From: Methanomassiliicoccales archaeon
GTDB taxonomy: Archaea > Thermoplasmatota > Thermoplasmata > Methanomassiliicoccales > UBA472
Reading direction: 5' to 3'
NCBI GenBank assembly: GCA_013329565.1
Contig: DUJZ01000024.1
Coordinates: forward strand, 13,967-39,577
DNA: 25,611 nucleotides
Shown: in pieces, positions 22,360 through 25,611 of the stretch
Layout: every line of letters begins with the position of its first letter
How positions within the stretch are numbered: the stretch's first letter is position 1
Translations under genes and position numbers: made by a program
Notes under the pieces: generated by a model
Database searches by the model: none
Seen by the model: only the letters and a program-made list of their open reading frames with translations
What the model was told of the DNA's origin: nothing

Positions 22360-22809
22360 ATGGACCACATCGTCTACCTGGACAAGTCCGCCGGCGCTTT
22401 GGAAGCGATGCGCCATGGTAAGAAGACCATGGTCGGCCGGGCCTACAACGGCCGTCGCTCGCCCTATGGTAAGGTGAAAACAGGTGACATGCTGTATTTC
22501 ACGGAGAACGATGGCAAGCAGATCATCTACGGCCGGGGGAGGGTGACCGTGGTCTACGACTCGCCCAAGCTCACCCACGATGAGAGCGTGGGTTTGCTGG
22601 AAAGATTCCGCCGCCCTCTCTGGCTGTCCGAGGCGCAGTTCCTGAGGATGACCGGAAAACGATACTTGGTGCTGGTGACGGTGGACGGATTCCAGGAGGT
22701 CCCTCGTTTCCGCTTCACCCGCCGCGACTTCCACACCATGGACGACTGGATCTTGGTTGGCGACGTCGAAAAGGCGCGCGATGATGACCCGGTGCGGGAT
22801 ATGAAGTAA
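22360..22809 (+). CDS. Small basic protein, possibly PUA/ASCH-like
   Basis: 149 residues without a certain family. The start region MDHIVYLDKSAGALEAMRHG, followed by KTMVGRAYNGRRSPYGKVKTGDMLYFTE and then IIYGRGRVTVVYDSP, has the pattern of an ASCH or PUA-like beta-barrel: a buried LDK-type strand, a basic 'GRR..P.G.VK.GD.LYF' turn that normally contacts RNA or a modified base, and a G-x-V strand. A later hydrophobic strand RYLVLVTVDGFQEV and the FTRRDFHTMDDWILVGDV ending complete the barrel. Such domains bind RNA or nucleotides, so an RNA-linked role is likely but unproven. The frame is open upstream to 22006, but the promoter box at 22328-22336 and the change in codon composition there support ATG 22360. 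Confidence 0.72.
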   Translation: MDHIVYLDKSAGALEAMRHGKKTMVGRAYNGRRSPYGKVKTGDMLYFTENDGKQIIYGRGRVTVVYDSPKLTHDESVGLLERFRRPLWLSEAQFLRMTGKRYLVLVTVDGFQEVPRFRFTRRDFHTMDDWILVGDVEKARDDDPVRDMK

Positions 22810-22831
22810 TTTCTTGCGGAGCGAATTGACC

Positions 22832-23218
22832 ATGGACCCACTGGCCGCCCTCAGCGTGTTCCTCGGCGCCTTCGCCGCCCTCCTCCTTCTGACCATGAGG
22901 GTATTCCCGCGGAGGTGGGCCAGGATGTTCGCTGACGCCGGACGGGAGAGAGGTCGTCCTCTCTGGGCCTGGGCGTCCATCGCGCTGTCGATGGCCGGCA
23001 TCTTTCTGTTCTGGTACCTGCATTTCGTCGGGAACGCCGACCTCTCGCTGGCCATGGCCGTGCTGGGCACGTTCCTTCTGGTACGTACGGCCCAGGCGCT
23101 ATTGACCAAGAACGGATTGCGTCAGAACGCGCAGGTCCTGCTGCAACGGAAGACCGGTCCGACCTTCCTTCCATTCACCGTCGCCAGCATCGCCCTCGTC
23201 GTGCTCGGGCTGCTCTAG
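22832..23218 (+). CDS. Small integral membrane protein, unknown
   Basis: 128 residues from ATG 22832, with GGAG ten bases upstream; a TTG at 22814 would add six residues. Four hydrophobic segments are visible: about 3-22 (LAALSVFLGAFAALLLLTM), 45-66 (WAWASIALSMAGIFLFWYLHF), 70-90 (LSLAMAVLGTFLLVRTAQAL) and 110-127 (LPFTVASIALVVLGLL). A basic loop RRWARMFADAGRERGR follows helix 1, probably facing the cytoplasm. No family was recognised. It lies 22 bp after the PUA-like gene, so the two may be co-transcribed. Its UAG stop shares the palindrome CTAG (23215-23218) with the stop of the convergent ABC permease. Confidence 0.7.
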   Translation: MDPLAALSVFLGAFAALLLLTMRVFPRRWARMFADAGRERGRPLWAWASIALSMAGIFLFWYLHFVGNADLSLAMAVLGTFLLVRTAQALLTKNGLRQNAQVLLQRKTGPTFLPFTVASIALVVLGLL

Positions 23219-24009
23219 AACATGTCCAGGGAGCCACGCTTCAGCGCCAGTTCTTCGAAGTAGTTGAACAGGGCGTAGGCCATCACGAAGAACAGGACGC
23301 CCAGACCAAGCATCAACATCACCAGGAACGACACGTCGGCCAGTCCGGCCCCGGCCGCCACGTCCCGGACGGCCTGCACTCCGTAGGTGAGCGGGAATAC
23401 GTACGAGGCGGGCTGCAGCCATCCCGGCAGGTAGGATATCGGGAAGTTGACGCCGCAGAGCAGGAGCCCCAGGTAGAGCACCATCGAGCCGAGGACCATG
23501 GACGAGCGCAGGTACACGCCCACGCTGCCGACGACCATGCCGAAACCGACCATGGCGAAGCAGGTGGCCAGCAGCACCGCCGCCAGGGCGATCAAGTTCG
23601 CACCCGAAAGGTCGACCCCGAAGAAGAGCGAGGCGAAGGCCAGCGATACCGTGACGGTGAAGAGGCCGATGATCGATTGATACGCTCCTTTTCCCAGGAA
23701 CACGTAGAACATGCGCGTCGGGGTGGACATGATGGTGGCCATGGTCCCGATGTGCTTCTCGGACCCGGCGGACATGGTGACGCCGTACACCGCGGAATAG
23801 GTCAGCGCCGAAACGGCGTTCCCCAATGCCACGTAGGCAGGGGTCGCTCCCGGGTCTCCGGCGAAATCGCTGACCAGCACGAAGAACCACATCTGAAAGA
23901 GCGCCGTGGAGAGTATCTGGATCAGCCAGAGCCCGGGGCCGACCACCGCGAACTGCGAACGCATTGCCACCAGGGCCGAAGCCTTGACGCCCAGCGCATC
24001 CCTCAGCAT
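23215..24009 (-). CDS. ABC-2 type transporter permease (second subunit)
   Basis: Membrane subunit of a DrrB/ABC-2 exporter. The 264 residues carry about six transmembrane helices, with a cytoplasmic N-terminal amphipathic start and the ABC-2 pattern: SGSxKHIGTMATIMSTPTRM-like coupling region at about 80-100 (GSEKHIGTMATIMSTPTRMF), FLGKGAYQSIIGLF, and the re-entrant motif NFPISYLPGWLQPASYVFPL (200-219) before the last helices. It starts 1 bp after the first permease stop and so belongs to the same operon; the two permeases probably form a heterodimer with the ATPase dimer. The substrate cannot be told. The stop is UAG. Confidence 0.9.
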   Translation of the reverse strand: MLRDALGVKASALVAMRSQFAVVGPGLWLIQILSTALFQMWFFVLVSDFAGDPGATPAYVALGNAVSALTYSAVYGVTMSAGSEKHIGTMATIMSTPTRMFYVFLGKGAYQSIIGLFTVTVSLAFASLFFGVDLSGANLIALAAVLLATCFAMVGFGMVVGSVGVYLRSSMVLGSMVLYLGLLLCGVNFPISYLPGWLQPASYVFPLTYGVQAVRDVAAGAGLADVSFLVMLMLGLGVLFFVMAYALFNYFEELALKRGSLDMF

Positions 24010-24010
24010 G

Positions 24011-24796
24011 TCAGTACCTCACCAGCGTTCCGTTCACCTTGGCCCTTCTTTCCAGGTAGGTGAAGAGCCACAGGGATAACAGAAGAAAGATCGCGGTCGT
24101 CAATGCGGTCAGACCCAGGGCGCCATAGTAGCCGATGCCCAGCGAGTCGTAACCGGAGAGGGCGGATATCTTCAAGGCCTCGGCGCCCCAGGTGGCCGGG
24201 ATGACGTAGGAGAGGGGCCGGGACCATTCGGGAAGGATGATCAGCGGGAACACCGCGCCCGACAGCACGTAGATCGGGAACTCCAGTATCTGGAAGAAGG
24301 CGGACGACGCCCGCGTTACGACGTAGAACGCCCCGAAGACCATTCCCAGGACGGACAGCGAAAGCAGCGTTGCGGTAAGCGCGATGACGAAGCCCAGCGG
24401 ATTCTGTATGGTGACATCGATGCCGAAGGCGAACTGGGCGACCAGGAACACGGCCAGAGCGTTCAGCAACCCCAGGAACGAGTTCCAGAGGCAGCGGCCG
24501 AAGACCACGGACGAAAGGGGAGCGGGAGTGACCATGATGGCCTCCAGAGTGCCGTTCATCCGGTCATATCCAATGGACCAGCTGCTGCTGTGTATGGTGT
24601 TCCCCCACATGCCCAGGACCCCGCCGCCCAGGACGGCGTACAGCAACAGGTCCCCGCCGGCATGGCGGAAGAGGAACAGCGTGACGGTGGTGAATATGAA
24701 AGGAGCGATGATGCTGGGTATGATCCACTGCGGGTCGACGAAGAAATGGATCGATTGCTGCTTCAGGGCGGCCTTCATGGCCCGCAGGTCGATCAT
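24011..24796 (-). CDS. ABC-2 type transporter permease (first subunit)
   Basis: Membrane subunit of the same exporter. The 261 residues contain about six hydrophobic segments, the coupling motif SIGYDRMNGTLEAIMVTPAP (93-112), and the ABC-2 re-entrant segment AVFPLIILPEWSRPLSYVIP (207-226). It diverges strongly from the second permease in the loops but shares the layout, as expected of paralogues forming a heterodimer. Its ATG overlaps the stop of the ATPase gene (ATGA at 24793-24796), giving translational coupling. It ends in a basic tail, LERRAKVNGTLVRY. Confidence 0.9.
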   Translation of the reverse strand: MIDLRAMKAALKQQSIHFFVDPQWIIPSIIAPFIFTTVTLFLFRHAGGDLLLYAVLGGGVLGMWGNTIHSSSWSIGYDRMNGTLEAIMVTPAPLSSVVFGRCLWNSFLGLLNALAVFLVAQFAFGIDVTIQNPLGFVIALTATLLSLSVLGMVFGAFYVVTRASSAFFQILEFPIYVLSGAVFPLIILPEWSRPLSYVIPATWGAEALKISALSGYDSLGIGYYGALGLTALTTAIFLLLSLWLFTYLERRAKVNGTLVRY

Positions 24797-25611
24797 TTCG
24801 TGCTCACCATCTTTATGTAGGCGTCCTCGAGGGTCGGCTGGTCCACCCTTATGCTGATGACCTTGCTGTTCTCCAGCAATGCCGCCACGGTGGGAATGAG
24901 CGTAGGGGCGTCGTCCACCACGATCCGCGCGAGCTGCCTGCCCTCCAGGAACTCGATGGACACGGCGGAAACTCCGGGAAGGTCGGCCAGTTCCTTCCGC
25001 TGCGCCTCTCCCAGTTCCCGGGCCTCGATCTCAATTATCGAATCGTTGCGCACCGACTCCTTCATGGAGTATGGCGAGCCCATGGCCTTGATCCGTCCGT
25101 CGGAAATGATGGCCAGGCGGTCGCAGAGCTCGTCCGCCTCGAACATGTAGTGGGTGGTGAGCATTATCGTCATTCCCTTCTCCGAGAGACGCCTGATCAG
25201 CGCCCGGGTCTCCCGGGATATCTCCGGATCAAGCCCCAGCGTTGGCTCGTCCAGGAAAAGGACCTCCGGGTCGTTGACCAATCCCCGCGCCAAATGCAGG
25301 CGCTGCTTCATTCCCCTCGAATATTCCTCCACCCTGATGTCGGCCGCCTCGGTAAGACCGACCTGCTCCAGCAGGTCCTCTATCTTTTTCTTCTTGGCCT
25401 CCCGCGGGACCCGGTACATATCGGAGAAGAACTCCAGGTTCTGCCTTCCGGTGAGCCGGAAATAGAGTCCGCGCTCCCCGCCCGAGACAAGATTGATGCG
25501 CGGCCTCAGTTTTACGGAATCTTTCAACACGTCCAGGCCGAGCACGGTGGCGCTGCCCGACGTTGGTATGAGAAGCGTGGTCAGCATCTTGATGGTGGTG
25601 GTCTTGCCGGC
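24793..25611 (-). CDS. ABC exporter ATP-binding protein, N-terminus cut by window edge
   Basis: ATPase of a DrrA-type ABC-2 exporter. The open frame runs to the right edge, where the last visible residues AGKTTTIKM are the end of Walker A, so about 40-45 N-terminal residues lie outside. Seen further on are the Q-loop region, the ABC signature YSRGMKQRL, Walker B VLFLDEPTLGLD, the switch histidine in TTHYM, and a C-terminal extension of about 85 residues (ELGEAQRKELADLPGVSAVS onwards) like the DUF4162 region of drug and bacteriocin exporters. It overlaps the first permease by ATGA. Any promoter lies beyond the window. Confidence 0.95.
   Translation of the reverse strand, partial: AGKTTTIKMLTTLLIPTSGSATVLGLDVLKDSVKLRPRINLVSGGERGLYFRLTGRQNLEFFSDMYRVPREAKKKKIEDLLEQVGLTEAADIRVEEYSRGMKQRLHLARGLVNDPEVLFLDEPTLGLDPEISRETRALIRRLSEKGMTIMLTTHYMFEADELCDRLAIISDGRIKAMGSPYSMKESVRNDSIIEIEARELGEAQRKELADLPGVSAVSIEFLEGRQLARIVVDDAPTLIPTVAALLENSKVISIRVDQPTLEDAYIKMVSTK

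Overview
The window looks like a chromosomal stretch of a GC-rich archaeon, most plausibly a euryarchaeote of the Thermoplasmata type; this assignment is inference. Support comes from the gene content: Mre11-Rad50, HerA, a Hef-type helicase, ATP-dependent DNA ligase, diphthine synthase, Trm5 and ADP-forming acyl-CoA synthetase. It also comes from AT-rich TATA-like boxes sitting about 25-29 bp upstream of several start codons, as expected for archaeal leaderless transcripts. No rRNA, tRNA, CRISPR array, insertion sequence or integrase was seen. UAG ends seven of the genes, which argues against routine reading of UAG as pyrrolysine.

Left part (1-7.9 kb). On the minus strand lie the 5' two-thirds or more of an ATP-dependent DNA ligase, a helicase-only Hef protein with a C-terminal PCNA-binding-like tail, and an A-type iron-sulfur carrier. 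On the plus strand follow a GNAT acetyltransferase and a membrane-anchored fibronectin-III protein. These are convergent with a DHH-family phosphoesterase. Next come a SprT-like HExxH zinc protein, a YhaM-like OB-fold/HD exonuclease, and a small membrane-protein gene interrupted by an in-frame UAG.

Middle part (7.9-19.5 kb). A 290-bp GC-rich gap precedes a fused alpha-beta ADP-forming acyl-CoA synthetase, which overlaps (ATGA) a BioD-like/DRTGG protein, then a stand-alone parvulin. On the minus strand runs a DNA-end-processing set: herA, a CPA2 antiporter, then mre11-rad50 from its own promoter. NurA, the usual partner of HerA, is not here. Divergent from herA is a degenerate FtsZ/tubulin-superfamily protein that has lost the canonical GTP-loop and T7-loop residues; this is the most unusual gene of the window.

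Right part (19.5-25.6 kb). Diphthine synthase and Trm5, both acting on translational fidelity, are divergent with 9 bp between start codons. Trm5 converges on a dCTP deaminase/dUTPase-family gene that has lost the deaminase glutamate. Then come a probable frameshifted gene of unknown family, a small PUA/ASCH-like protein, a small membrane protein, and a DrrAB-type ABC exporter (one ATPase, cut by the window edge, and two permeases). Genes are very tightly packed: convergent pairs overlap by 4 to 24 bp or abut exactly.
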